DNA of 64,000 nucleotides, taken from positions 3,005,001 to 3,069,000 of the forward strand of contig NZ_JAZHRU010000001.1 in NCBI RefSeq assembly GCF_036924525.1, read 5' to 3'. The stretch is from Bradyrhizobium sp. AZCC 1719 (GTDB lineage Bacteria > Pseudomonadota > Alphaproteobacteria > Rhizobiales > Xanthobacteraceae). Of the stretch, positions 20,078 to 28,013 are shown piece after piece. How positions within the stretch are numbered: position 1 is the stretch's first letter; each line of letters starts with the position of its first letter. The notes below the pieces were generated by a model. It ran no database searches. It saw only the letters and a program-made list of their open reading frames with translations, and was not told where the DNA came from. The position numbers and the translations under genes were made by a program.

Positions 20078-20917
20078 TTACGGCCGCTCTAAAAAGCCCT
20101 GCTGCGCCGACGCTTCCCGCAGTGACGCATATGCTTCAAGCTGTGGCGCGACCCACTGGCGCAACCCTTCGGCCTCGAGCACGGAACGATGGATCGGGTT
20201 ATCGAAGCTCATGGCGAAGAGAGCCTTGGCAAACTGCTGCTCCAGCGCCGGGTCGAGATCGGACCGAGCTGTGAACATGCAGTGATTGAAGGGCGGCGAA
20301 CTCCATATCTCCGTTAGCGCACCTTCCGGCACCAGGCGCTGGGCGCGCACGGCATCCCAGAAGGGGCTGCCGATGGCGCCGGCATCGGCGCGACCGTCGA
20401 GCACCGCGCGAATGACCTCGGACTCGCTCGTCCCGGTATCACCGTGCTTGCCTACGTCGCTGTTGAAGCGCAGCGTTCGATAGTCCTTCCCCTCAGCCAT
20501 CCCGTCGCGCCCGAGAAAATACACTGGAAGGATAGCCGCATGGCCACTGTCACGGCTGCCGAGCGCGAGGGTGCGGTTCTTCAGATCGGCAAGCCTGGCG
20601 ACAGGTCCGCCGGTTACCGCGACGATCTTGGTCATCCAGCCCACATCGGTGTCGCGCATCGCGATGGGCCGGCAACGCCGATCGCTCCACGCCTCGGACT
20701 GGATAAAAGCGAGGTTCGTATTCCATCCGATGTCGATGCGCGGCAGCGCATCGCCGGGCAGGGCAAGGAGGGCCGCGACTTGCGCCTCGTAGCTCTGAAA
20801 CAACACCACCTCGACGGGGAGATGAGCTTCCTCGTGAAAGTACCGCCGCATCCCCTCCCAGATACTGACCACCTTTGGATCATATGCGACCGCACCTAAC
20901 CAGATCGTCCGGCTCAT
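20078..20917 (-). CDS. PhnD/SsuA-like substrate-binding protein without signal peptide
   Basis: A 279-residue protein with the type II binding-protein fold of the phosphate/phosphonate/sulfonate group (COG3221-like): WLGAVAYDPKVVSIWEGM opens the first lobe, DIGWNTNLAFIQSEA and LADLKNRTLALGSRDSGHA follow, and VLDGRADAGAIGSPFWDAV is the usual second-lobe signature. Unlike normal binding proteins, it starts directly with MSRTIWLG and has no signal peptide, so it should be cytosolic; no permease or ATPase is adjacent. It is 76 bp after an acyl-CoA-dehydrogenase-like gene on the same strand, probably one operon. It may be a sensor, a chaperone or an enzyme subunit rather than a transporter part. 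Confidence 0.75.
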   Translation of the reverse strand: MSRTIWLGAVAYDPKVVSIWEGMRRYFHEEAHLPVEVVLFQSYEAQVAALLALPGDALPRIDIGWNTNLAFIQSEAWSDRRCRPIAMRDTDVGWMTKIVAVTGGPVARLADLKNRTLALGSRDSGHAAILPVYFLGRDGMAEGKDYRTLRFNSDVGKHGDTGTSESEVIRAVLDGRADAGAIGSPFWDAVRAQRLVPEGALTEIWSSPPFNHCMFTARSDLDPALEQQFAKALFAMSFDNPIHRSVLEAEGLRQWVAPQLEAYASLREASAQQGFLERP

Positions 20918-20993
20918 GATGGCCTCACCTGTCGCGCTTGAAGTTCAGATACGATCAATTCGCTTGCCGAAGTTTCCGAACGCGTCACCGCAC

Positions 20994-22139
20994 TCAGAAC
21001 AACGGTATTCCCAAAATGGCCTTGCCGATGAAGTCGCGCAGAACATCGCCCGTCGGCGCCATGACAGCGCCGGCATGGGCATCGCGGAACAGTCGCTCGA
21101 TGGAAAGATGCTTTGAGAACGCCGCGCCTCCGCACACCCGCATCGCGGCCGAGGTGACGGCGATCGCGGCCTCACCTGCCGCCGCCTTGCTCTCGAGCAC
21201 GCGCAGCATGGTGGTCTCCCGGGGACGCTCAAGGTGATCGACGAGATCGTCGATGCGCGCCGCAAGCCCGTCCGTTTCGATCTGCATCGTCGCAAGTTGA
21301 GCGCGAAGCGTCTGCAGGCTCTCGCCGAGGGTCTGGCCCAAATGATCGAAGCGCGCGCTGTTGAGATGAGACGCCGTGCCCGCGACTGCGGCCCGGCAAA
21401 GCCCGAGCGCGACCGCCGAGGTTCCAAGGTTGAACAGCGGAAGCACGATTTCCAGCATGGCCTTGAAGCCGGCGCCGTCATCCGTCAGCTGGAGACCGGG
21501 GGCAATCTCGCAATCTTCGAGGGTCATCGGCGCGGAAGCATTGGCGCGCATCCCGAGACCATCCCACGGGCCGGCGACCGACAGCCCGGGCGTATCGCTG
21601 GCGACGAGATAGAGCGTCGAATCCGTTGCAGTCGTGCCTTCAGGAGACAGCGCCGAGACCACATAGCTTTGTGCGTGACCCGCGCTCGTCACCCACGATT
21701 TCTTCGCCGTGAGATGCACGTTGGCAGCGTTGCGCCTTGCTCGCGAAACGGGCGCCCAGAAGTGACTGCGCGATCCGGCTTCGCTGAATGCCAGGGTGGT
21801 CAGGTGTCTTCCCGCCGAAATGTCCTTTAGCGTCTCCGCGACCGTGGCCCCCGGACGGGCCGCCGCAATCGTCGCGGTCGCGCACGCGTGCATCAAATAG
21901 ACCATCGCCGCTGACGCGTCCGCTTCCGCAAACGTCGTGATGACAGCGGCGAGGGTCCGCGGTCCCAGGGCCGCGCCGCCTACCTCGGCGGGCAGCATGA
22001 GCCCCAGCAGCCCCGCCGGCCCGAGCGCCGCGATGGCCTCCGACGAAAATCGCCCTTCCTTGTCGTTTTGCCTGGCCGCCGGCGCCAGGATGCGATCGGC
22101 GATGTCCTTGGCATTCGAAACTGCAGTCGCATGATCCAT
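20994..22139 (-). CDS. Acyl-CoA dehydrogenase family flavoprotein
   Basis: A 381-residue protein of the FAD-dependent acyl-CoA dehydrogenase fold. Helical N-terminal part (AAARQNDKEGRFSSEAIAAL), then the middle beta domain with LTTLAFSEAGSRSHFWAP and AKKSWVTSAGHAQSYVVSAL, and a C-terminal helical part ending MRVCGGAAFSKHLSIERLFRDAHAGAVMAPTGD, which matches the FAD-binding C-terminal signature. The subgroup that includes SfnC/DszC-like monooxygenases also shares these features, so it may be an oxygenase rather than a beta-oxidation enzyme. ATG at 22139 is chosen over an upstream GTG at 22169. First gene of a likely two-gene operon with the binding-protein gene at 20078. Confidence 0.85.
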   Translation of the reverse strand: MDHATAVSNAKDIADRILAPAARQNDKEGRFSSEAIAALGPAGLLGLMLPAEVGGAALGPRTLAAVITTFAEADASAAMVYLMHACATATIAAARPGATVAETLKDISAGRHLTTLAFSEAGSRSHFWAPVSRARRNAANVHLTAKKSWVTSAGHAQSYVVSALSPEGTTATDSTLYLVASDTPGLSVAGPWDGLGMRANASAPMTLEDCEIAPGLQLTDDGAGFKAMLEIVLPLFNLGTSAVALGLCRAAVAGTASHLNSARFDHLGQTLGESLQTLRAQLATMQIETDGLAARIDDLVDHLERPRETTMLRVLESKAAAGEAAIAVTSAAMRVCGGAAFSKHLSIERLFRDAHAGAVMAPTGDVLRDFIGKAILGIPLF

Positions 22140-22169
22140 GACGACCCCCGACATCCAGGCGCTGACCAC

Positions 22170-22192
22170 CGGGTTCGAGAACGTCGAACCCG
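22170..22192. promoter_or_regulatory. Perfect inverted repeat upstream of the acyl-CoA-dehydrogenase-like gene
   Basis: Arms CGGGTTCGA (22170-22178) and TCGAACCCG (22184-22192) with a 5-bp spacer lie 30 bp before the start of the divergent gene at 22139. The size and spacing suit a dimeric repressor site. No regulator gene is next to it. Confidence 0.45.
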
Positions 22193-22519
22193 CTCTCGGC
22201 TGCCAATGCTATGCGAGCCGCACCAAGGGATCAACACGATCAGCTCTGGACATGGAAAACTATTGCCATGCCGGCAGCAAGTACGGGGGAAGGCAATTAC
22301 GTTCTTCAAAGCCGGTTTGTTACGTCACTCGGAAGTTTTTTTTCATCGACGACGCGCGTCCTTGAAACCGCACCCAGCGGGCGGCGCTTGCCCGCTGTCG
22401 GGTGGAACGCTACCAATGACCAGCAAGGCGTAACGAGGCTGTCTGATGATGGCAAGCTTTCATGACCACGCGCTGCAAATGATCGCGATCGCCGATCCCC
22501 TGCGATCCCGGCCGCTGCC

Positions 22520-23224
22520 GTGAGCAGCGCAGCGATCGGAATCATTGGCAAGGCGCCGCAGCCCGGCCGCTCAAAAACGCGCCTTGCAACGGCCGTTGGC
22601 GCCACCACCGCTTCCGAGCTGTCTGCCTGCTTTCTGCGCGACGTCGCCGCAGCCATTGAGGCGGTGCCCGAGGCGCTCGGCAGGCGCGGCTATGGCGTCT
22701 ATGCGCCGGCAGGAGCCGAAGACATCATGCGGCAGCTACTTCCGGCAGGATTCGGACTGTTGTTGCAGGTCGGCGACGATCTCGGACACGTGCTGATCGG
22801 TGCGACGCGTGCGCTCCTGGGTGCCGGACATGACTGCGTCCTGCTCGTCAATGGCGACAGTCCGACCTTGCCGCCTCGTTTCCTTGTGCGGGCAATCGAA
22901 GCCCTGCGCGAGCCCGGTGATCGTATGGTGCTTGGGCCTGCGAGCGACGGCGGCTACTATCTCATTGGGCTGAAGAAGGCGCATCAGCATCTGTTTACGC
23001 GCATCGCGTGGGGAACGGAAACCGTTGCCCGCAGCACATGTGACCGAGCCGCCGAGATTGGTCTTGCCACGACGCTGCTTCCGGAATGGTACGATGTCGA
23101 CGATATCGAGAGCTTGGGTTGGCTGCAGGAGGAACTCGCCGGCGCTTCTACACGCTTTCGTGCAGGCGGATTTGCTCCCGCGAGCCGGGCCTTTCTCAAG
23201 GCCGGGCTCCAGATAAGCCCGTGA
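22520..23224 (+). CDS. DUF2064 / TIGR04282-type nucleotidyl- or glycosyltransferase
   Basis: A 234-residue protein with a GT-A-like fold. The opening AAIGIIGKAPQPGRSKTRLA matches the TIGR04282 family (DUF2064; called transferase 1, rSAM/selenodomain-associated), and LLVNGDSPTLPPRF plus GPASDGGYYLIGLKK are the central signatures for nucleotide-sugar and metal binding. GTG at 22520 is the only fitting start. First gene of a four-gene operon: the next gene starts 4 bp after its stop. Presence beside radical SAM enzymes agrees with how this family was named. Substrate unknown. Confidence 0.85.
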   Translation: MSSAAIGIIGKAPQPGRSKTRLATAVGATTASELSACFLRDVAAAIEAVPEALGRRGYGVYAPAGAEDIMRQLLPAGFGLLLQVGDDLGHVLIGATRALLGAGHDCVLLVNGDSPTLPPRFLVRAIEALREPGDRMVLGPASDGGYYLIGLKKAHQHLFTRIAWGTETVARSTCDRAAEIGLATTLLPEWYDVDDIESLGWLQEELAGASTRFRAGGFAPASRAFLKAGLQISP

Positions 23225-23228
23225 ACTG

Positions 23229-24593
23229 ATGGCTGGGAAAATTTCGAACCAATCCGGTCGACTGGCGCGTGCCGCCAAGCATGTTGCTCCCCTTCATCTC
23301 TTGGCTGTCATCGGTGTCGTCATCGTCGGCATGACGTTCGTAACCCCCTTTGCGTTCGAGACTCTCGGTGACAATGCCTTCATCGCGCTGACCATCCCTG
23401 TGGGTCTCTTGACGCTTGCCGCGACGGACCTCGCCGAGCGCGCTCCGCAGAAACACGCGCTCTGGCTCGTGTTTGGATGTGCGATCATTCTGAGAGGCTA
23501 TGTGCTGCTGTTCGATCCGCTCCTGTCCAGTGACATCTATCGCTATATCTGGGACGGCAGGGTTCAGGCCGCCGGCATCAACCCCTATCGCTATTTCCCG
23601 GCCGACGAGACGCTGGCATTTCTGCGCGATGGAACGATCTTCCCCCATATCAACCGGGCCGATACGGCCGTCACCATCTATCCCCCGGTGGCGCAATTTT
23701 TCTTCCTCCTTGTCACGCGGCTAAGCGAAAGCGTTACAGTGATGCGTCTCGCGCTGCTGGGGTGCGAGGTCGTGACCGTGACACTGATCATGCTCCTGCT
23801 GCGTCGAACCAACCGCCCGGTGACGCGCGTGGTCGCCTATCTCTGGCATCCGCTTCCCTTGTGGGAGATTGCCAACAACGGCCACGTCGACGCGCTGATG
23901 GTGACGCTGATGATGCTTGGCCTATGGATCGCCTTGACCGGCCGAGCGCTTGCGGGGGCGGTTGTGATTGCGTTTTCGATACTGGTGAAACCCTATGTTG
24001 CGCCGGTGCTGGCCGGAATCTGGCGGCCATGGGACTTCAAGATGCCGCTCGTCGTGATCGCGGTCATTGCGCTCTGTTATCTTCCCTATTTGTCGGTCGG
24101 GTGGGGCGTTCTCGGATTCCTGACCCAAGGCTATCTGACGGAACAGGGCATCAGTGGCGGCAACGATCTCTGGCTGTTGTCACTTTGGCGCCTTGTGTTC
24201 GGCTATCATGAAGGTGATGTTGCCGCCTACGTTGCACTGGCAGCGCTGGCTCTTTGGTTCACGGGGCTCTCCGTGGCCCGCAGCTCTCATCACAGCATCG
24301 CATCCAGTCTTGCCGACATCAACATGCTGTTACTTCTCACGCTCCTGTTGTTGTCGCCCAACTATCCCTGGCATTTTCTAGCTATAATGCCGTTTGTCGC
24401 CCTGTGTGGATCCGCGCCTGGTTGGGCGGTTTCGATCGGAGCGCTGTTGCTGTCCGAACAGCTCGATTGGGATTTCTACATTCCGAGAATTGTGAGCAAA
24501 TCAATTCTGTTCGGAGGTCTTTTCCTAGCTTGCGCCTTTACGGCATGGAGGGCCCGCATGCAGCGGACTGCAGATTCCGGGGCATCGCAATGA
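23229..24593 (+). CDS. Polytopic membrane glycosyltransferase (GT87-like)
   Basis: A 454-residue integral membrane protein with about 11-13 hydrophobic helices. The loop after the second or third helix reads DPLLSSDIYRYIWDGRVQAAG and then INPYRYFPADE, typical of GT-C fold enzymes of the GT87/DUF2029 type, which use a polyprenyl-phosphate sugar on the periplasmic side; the acidic residues of this loop are the usual catalytic site. Second gene of the operon. Its last codon overlaps the next start (ATGA at 24590), so the two are probably coupled. A GT2 enzyme of the polyprenyl-phosphate-sugar synthase type at the operon's end could make its donor (inference). Confidence 0.85.
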   Translation: MAGKISNQSGRLARAAKHVAPLHLLAVIGVVIVGMTFVTPFAFETLGDNAFIALTIPVGLLTLAATDLAERAPQKHALWLVFGCAIILRGYVLLFDPLLSSDIYRYIWDGRVQAAGINPYRYFPADETLAFLRDGTIFPHINRADTAVTIYPPVAQFFFLLVTRLSESVTVMRLALLGCEVVTVTLIMLLLRRTNRPVTRVVAYLWHPLPLWEIANNGHVDALMVTLMMLGLWIALTGRALAGAVVIAFSILVKPYVAPVLAGIWRPWDFKMPLVVIAVIALCYLPYLSVGWGVLGFLTQGYLTEQGISGGNDLWLLSLWRLVFGYHEGDVAAYVALAALALWFTGLSVARSSHHSIASSLADINMLLLLTLLLLSPNYPWHFLAIMPFVALCGSAPGWAVSIGALLLSEQLDWDFYIPRIVSKSILFGGLFLACAFTAWRARMQRTADSGASQ

Positions 24594-25669
24594 ACATTTC
24601 CGGCGAAGTGCAGGGCACTGGCGCGCCCTTCGATCCGCGCCGCTATCACGAGTCGGTCGCGGCCGAGCGTACCGAGATCGCACAGCGTCCGCCGGTCTGC
24701 CTTTATCTGGAAGTGACCAACCGCTGCAATCTGCTGTGCACCACCTGTCCTCGCACCTACGAGGAGCTTGAGCCGCCGGCAGACATGAGCTGGGACCTGT
24801 TCACGTCGATTGTCGATCAGGTACCTGCTCTGGCGCGCGCGGTTCTGCACGGAGTCGGCGAGCCGATGCTGGTCGCGAACTTGCCCCGAATGGTGAGACA
24901 CCTGAAGGACCGCGGCGTCTACGTACTGTTCAATACCAATGGAACGGTCCTCAGTGAGCGCAATGGCCGTGCGCTGATCGATGCCGGGCTGGATGAACTG
25001 CGTGTGTCGCTCGACGCGTCGAACCGCGAGAGCTTCAAGGCGATCCGCGGCAGGGATTATTTCGGCCGCATCATCCGCAACGTGCGCGCGTTTCGCGAAC
25101 TGCAGGAAAGAGAGGGACATGCCAGCCCGCTGGTTTCCATGTGGCTCACGGGCCTGAAGGAGACGGTGGCGGAACTGCCGGCATTTGTGAAAGTTGCAGC
25201 CGAGAGCGGGGTCAGGGAGGTCTATCTGCAGCGGCTTGTGTTCTTCACTGAATCGGCCATCGGCAAGGCACGTCCGGATCAGGCCCTGTTCGACCGCCTG
25301 ACACAGGAGGAAGCGGTCTATCTCAAACAGGCTGAGGAATTGGCGCGTTCCCTTGGCGTAACCTTCAGTGCGTCGGGCGCAGCGAGCGAGCCGGAGTTGA
25401 GTTTGAAGGGCAGCGTCGACGGTTCGCCGTGGTCGTTGTGCCGGCGGCCATGGTCGCTGATGTACTTCACGGCCAACGGCCGGGCCTTGCCGTGCTGCAT
25501 CGCGCCGTTTTCGCAGCATGGCTATGACAATTATACGCTCGGCCATGCAGGGCAGCAGTCGCTGCCGGATATCTGGAACGGGCCTGCCTATCGGGACTTT
25601 CGTACGGCGCTGCTTTCGGACAAGCCTCCCAAGGCGTGCGCCAATTGCGGCCTGCGCTGGAGCCTGTGA
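24590..25669 (+). CDS. Radical SAM enzyme with SPASM-like C-terminal domain
   Basis: A 359-residue protein. LYLEVTNRCNLLCTTCPRTY has the cluster-binding C46-x3-C50-x2-C53. HGVGEPML stands at the SAM-binding GGEP position (here with Val-Gly-Glu-Pro). The C-terminal part contains several Cys typical of auxiliary clusters: SPWSLCRRPWSLMYF, GRALPCCIAPF, and KACANCGLRW, with YTLGHAGQQSLPDIWNG between, a SPASM hallmark. Such enzymes modify peptides or small substrates. ATG at 24590 is chosen since it overlaps the previous stop and starts the homologous part. The following gene begins inside its stop (GTGA at 25666). Confidence 0.87.
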   Translation: MNISGEVQGTGAPFDPRRYHESVAAERTEIAQRPPVCLYLEVTNRCNLLCTTCPRTYEELEPPADMSWDLFTSIVDQVPALARAVLHGVGEPMLVANLPRMVRHLKDRGVYVLFNTNGTVLSERNGRALIDAGLDELRVSLDASNRESFKAIRGRDYFGRIIRNVRAFRELQEREGHASPLVSMWLTGLKETVAELPAFVKVAAESGVREVYLQRLVFFTESAIGKARPDQALFDRLTQEEAVYLKQAEELARSLGVTFSASGAASEPELSLKGSVDGSPWSLCRRPWSLMYFTANGRALPCCIAPFSQHGYDNYTLGHAGQQSLPDIWNGPAYRDFRTALLSDKPPKACANCGLRWSL

Positions 25670-26412
25670 GCGAGGTGGCCCAGGAGATCGGCGTACCGAG
25701 CCGCTCGCCGGTCGTCTCGGCGGTCATTCCGTGCCTCGACGAGGAAACAGCAATTGGCCAGGTCGTCGCCGCGGTGCTGGCGCATAATGTGAGTGAAGTC
25801 ATCGTCGTCGACGGGGGCTCACGGGACCGTACGACTGAGCGGGCTGAGGCCGCGGGAGCTCGGGTGATCATCGAGCCGCGGCGAGGCTACGGTCGCGCCA
25901 TCCAGGCAGGCATCGCCGCTGCGCGCAACGATGCCGACATTCTCGTCTTCCTCGATGGCGACGGCAGCGATCCCGCCGAATTCATTCCTGAACTGCTGTC
26001 GCCGATCGTCGCGGGGCGGGCTGTCTTCGTTCTCGGCTCGCGGATCCGTGGGGAACGCGAGCCAGGCAGCCTCGCGCCTCAGCAGGTCGTCGCGGGCCAT
26101 GTTGGCGGGCTCCTCCTGCGACTCTTCTATGGCGCAAGCTTCACCGACCTGTCGCCGTTTCGTGCCGTCCGCCGGGATGAACTCACACGTCTCGGCATGA
26201 AGGAAGAGACATATGGCTGGAACCTGGAAATGCTGATGCGGGTCGCGGCCGCCCGTCTTCCGGCACTGGAAATCGCCGTTGGGCAGCGGCGCCGGATCGG
26301 GGGCGTATCGAAGGTCTCCGGCAATCTCATTGCGGGCGTCAAGGCCGCGTGGTCCATTTCGACGACGTTCGTTCGCCTCGCGCTTGAACTGCGAACACCT
26401 CGTAAACAATAA
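25666..26412 (+). CDS. Family 2 glycosyltransferase (polyprenyl-phosphate sugar synthase-like)
   Basis: A 248-residue cytosolic GT-A enzyme. VVSAVIPCLDEETAIGQVV and IVVDGGSRDRTTERA form the nucleotide-binding half; LVFLDGDGSDPAEF holds the DxD-type metal site. The protein lacks the C-terminal membrane helices of DPM1/ArnC relatives of longer form, but the pattern (RRGYGRAIQAGIAAA, VLGSRIRGEREPGSL, FRAVRRDEL, YGWNLEMLMRVAA) is that of dolichyl- or undecaprenyl-phosphate sugar synthases. GTG at 25666 overlaps the preceding stop by GTGA. Last gene of the four-gene operon; convergent with the methyltransferase gene 10 bp away. Confidence 0.87.
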   Translation: MSEVAQEIGVPSRSPVVSAVIPCLDEETAIGQVVAAVLAHNVSEVIVVDGGSRDRTTERAEAAGARVIIEPRRGYGRAIQAGIAAARNDADILVFLDGDGSDPAEFIPELLSPIVAGRAVFVLGSRIRGEREPGSLAPQQVVAGHVGGLLLRLFYGASFTDLSPFRAVRRDELTRLGMKEETYGWNLEMLMRVAAARLPALEIAVGQRRRIGGVSKVSGNLIAGVKAAWSISTTFVRLALELRTPRKQ

Positions 26413-26422
26413 AGGTCGGTGG

Positions 26423-27166
26423 TCAGCGCGCACCGGCGCGATGGGCGCAAGCAACGATCTCCCCAGGCGATTTCCGTCCCTCTTGGCCCGGTGGCGAAAA
26501 CACCGCGAGATATCCGGTATCACCCGCAAGCTGATGCGTAGCGATCTCGCGATAGCCGACGGCGGACAGTTCGCAACGCAGGAGTTCAATTGGCGTGCCG
26601 TGCTCCGACGTCGGACGCTCGAGGTCGACAATTCCAACCTGCGCGCCAGGCTTCAAGGCACGCGCGAGATTGTACATGAACGCATAGGGTTGGGCGATCT
26701 CGTGATATACGTGCACGAGGATCGCTGCATCGAGCGATGCAGCGGGCAGGCGCGGGTCGTGCGGTTCGCCCAACGCGAATTTGACATTTGTCAGCTTCAG
26801 GCGATGCGTTCGCCTGGCGAGCGCGCGGAGGTAACTTCGCGTAACGTCCTGGGCGATGACGGAGCCGGTGGGACCGACGAAACGGGAGAGACGGACCGTG
26901 TGGTAGCCGGCGCCGGCGCCAATGTCGCCGATCGTCATGCCTGGCTTGAGTTCAAGAAGGCGGGCGAGCTCACCGGCCTCATTCAGTGAATCGCGTCGCT
27001 CCTCGGAGGAACGGCTGGGGCTGACGATCTGCGCAACTGCGCGCTGAGGCGAGGGAAACGCCCTAGCAGCGACTCCTGGCGGACCCAGATAGCCAATGTC
27101 AGCGGCGTGTCCGCAGGTTGCGCCCAAGCCGACAAGAAGCGTCACTGCGCGGGCCAGTGCCATCAT
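26423..27166 (-). CDS. Class I SAM-dependent methyltransferase with an export signal
   Basis: A 247-residue protein. LELKPGMTIGDIGAGAGYHT is the SAM-binding motif I (DIGAGAGYH), and LDAAILVHVYHEIAQP resembles motif IV of COG4798-type methyltransferases. The N-terminus, MMALARAVTLLVGLGATCGHA, is a clear Sec-type signal peptide, which is odd because SAM is cytosolic. A cleaved, exported protein of this kind has been annotated in several genomes without known function. Start at 27166 is preferred: GGGAGACGG lies just upstream. The longer frame to 27181 would bury this ribosome site. It probably shares an operon with the DoxX gene 30 bp upstream. Confidence 0.8.
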   Translation of the reverse strand: MMALARAVTLLVGLGATCGHAADIGYLGPPGVAARAFPSPQRAVAQIVSPSRSSEERRDSLNEAGELARLLELKPGMTIGDIGAGAGYHTVRLSRFVGPTGSVIAQDVTRSYLRALARRTHRLKLTNVKFALGEPHDPRLPAASLDAAILVHVYHEIAQPYAFMYNLARALKPGAQVGIVDLERPTSEHGTPIELLRCELSAVGYREIATHQLAGDTGYLAVFSPPGQEGRKSPGEIVACAHRAGAR

Positions 27167-27196
27167 CTGTCCGTCTCCCACGCAAACCGATACCGA

Positions 27197-27859
27197 CTAG
27201 CCCGCCATGTTGAAGAACCAGCCGATGAAACCCTTCCCGTCGCGCACGGCGGGCACGTTGCGGCGCAACCAGGCATCAAAGCCGAGACTGCGGCCGGCGG
27301 CCTCTAGCACAAAGAGGAACATCAGCAGGGCCAGGAATATGTACGACCACGGCCACTCGGCCGGATCGCCCGGCCGATAGATGCCGAGCCAGAGTTGCAA
27401 CACATAGGCGAGGGCCAGCACGCCCACGAAGCGCACCGCAAGCCCCAGCATCATCGATCCAGCGAACACCAGCTCGGCGAGAAAAACAATTGGCCCAAAG
27501 ACCTTCATGTTTGGTAGCACGACCTCCTTCAGGAAGGTGCTGTGAAACTCGAATGCAGCGCGGGTCGTTTCCTGTTCGGTCCAGTATTGCAGACCACCGG
27601 ACACGGGCAGCGGGAGTTTCCACAACATGCCCTCAAACCACATGCAGCCGATCAGGACCCGGACCAACCAGACTCCAACATGTCGGCCGGTCCGTTGCGC
27701 CGGATCCTCCCGCCAGTTCTGGAAGGCCACAGCGATACTGGCGAGAAGCAGCGCCCAGAACAACGCCAGGATCAGATAGCGCCAGCTTCCCAGAGTGAGG
27801 TAATCACCGGTAGTTGCGGTCAGGAACTGCCAAATATCGGTAAAGGGATTTTTGGGCAT
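27197..27859 (-). CDS. DoxX family membrane protein
   Basis: A 220-residue protein with four to five predicted helices (near 26-46, 64-82, 123-145, 152-168 and 178-197). RVLIGCMWFEGMLWKLPLP and PIVFLAELVFAGSMMLGLAVRFVG are the usual DoxX/TQO-small-subunit-like segments. Members are linked to thiosulfate:quinone oxidation or to redox protection, but most are uncharacterised. It stands just before the exported methyltransferase gene on the same strand, with a good GGGAG site before its ATG. Confidence 0.8.
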   Translation of the reverse strand: MPKNPFTDIWQFLTATTGDYLTLGSWRYLILALFWALLLASIAVAFQNWREDPAQRTGRHVGVWLVRVLIGCMWFEGMLWKLPLPVSGGLQYWTEQETTRAAFEFHSTFLKEVVLPNMKVFGPIVFLAELVFAGSMMLGLAVRFVGVLALAYVLQLWLGIYRPGDPAEWPWSYIFLALLMFLFVLEAAGRSLGFDAWLRRNVPAVRDGKGFIGWFFNMAG

Positions 27860-28013
27860 GCACGGGCTCCCAAAGGATCGAATAATGGTTCTACGTATCG
27901 ATCGACCAAATCGTTACTCTGCCGTGTCGGCTGGATGACTATACCACCGCATGGGCGATCGGTGGCCCGGCTGTGGTCCAGCTTTCGGTCGCCAGCCCGC
28001 GATCAGTTAGCTG

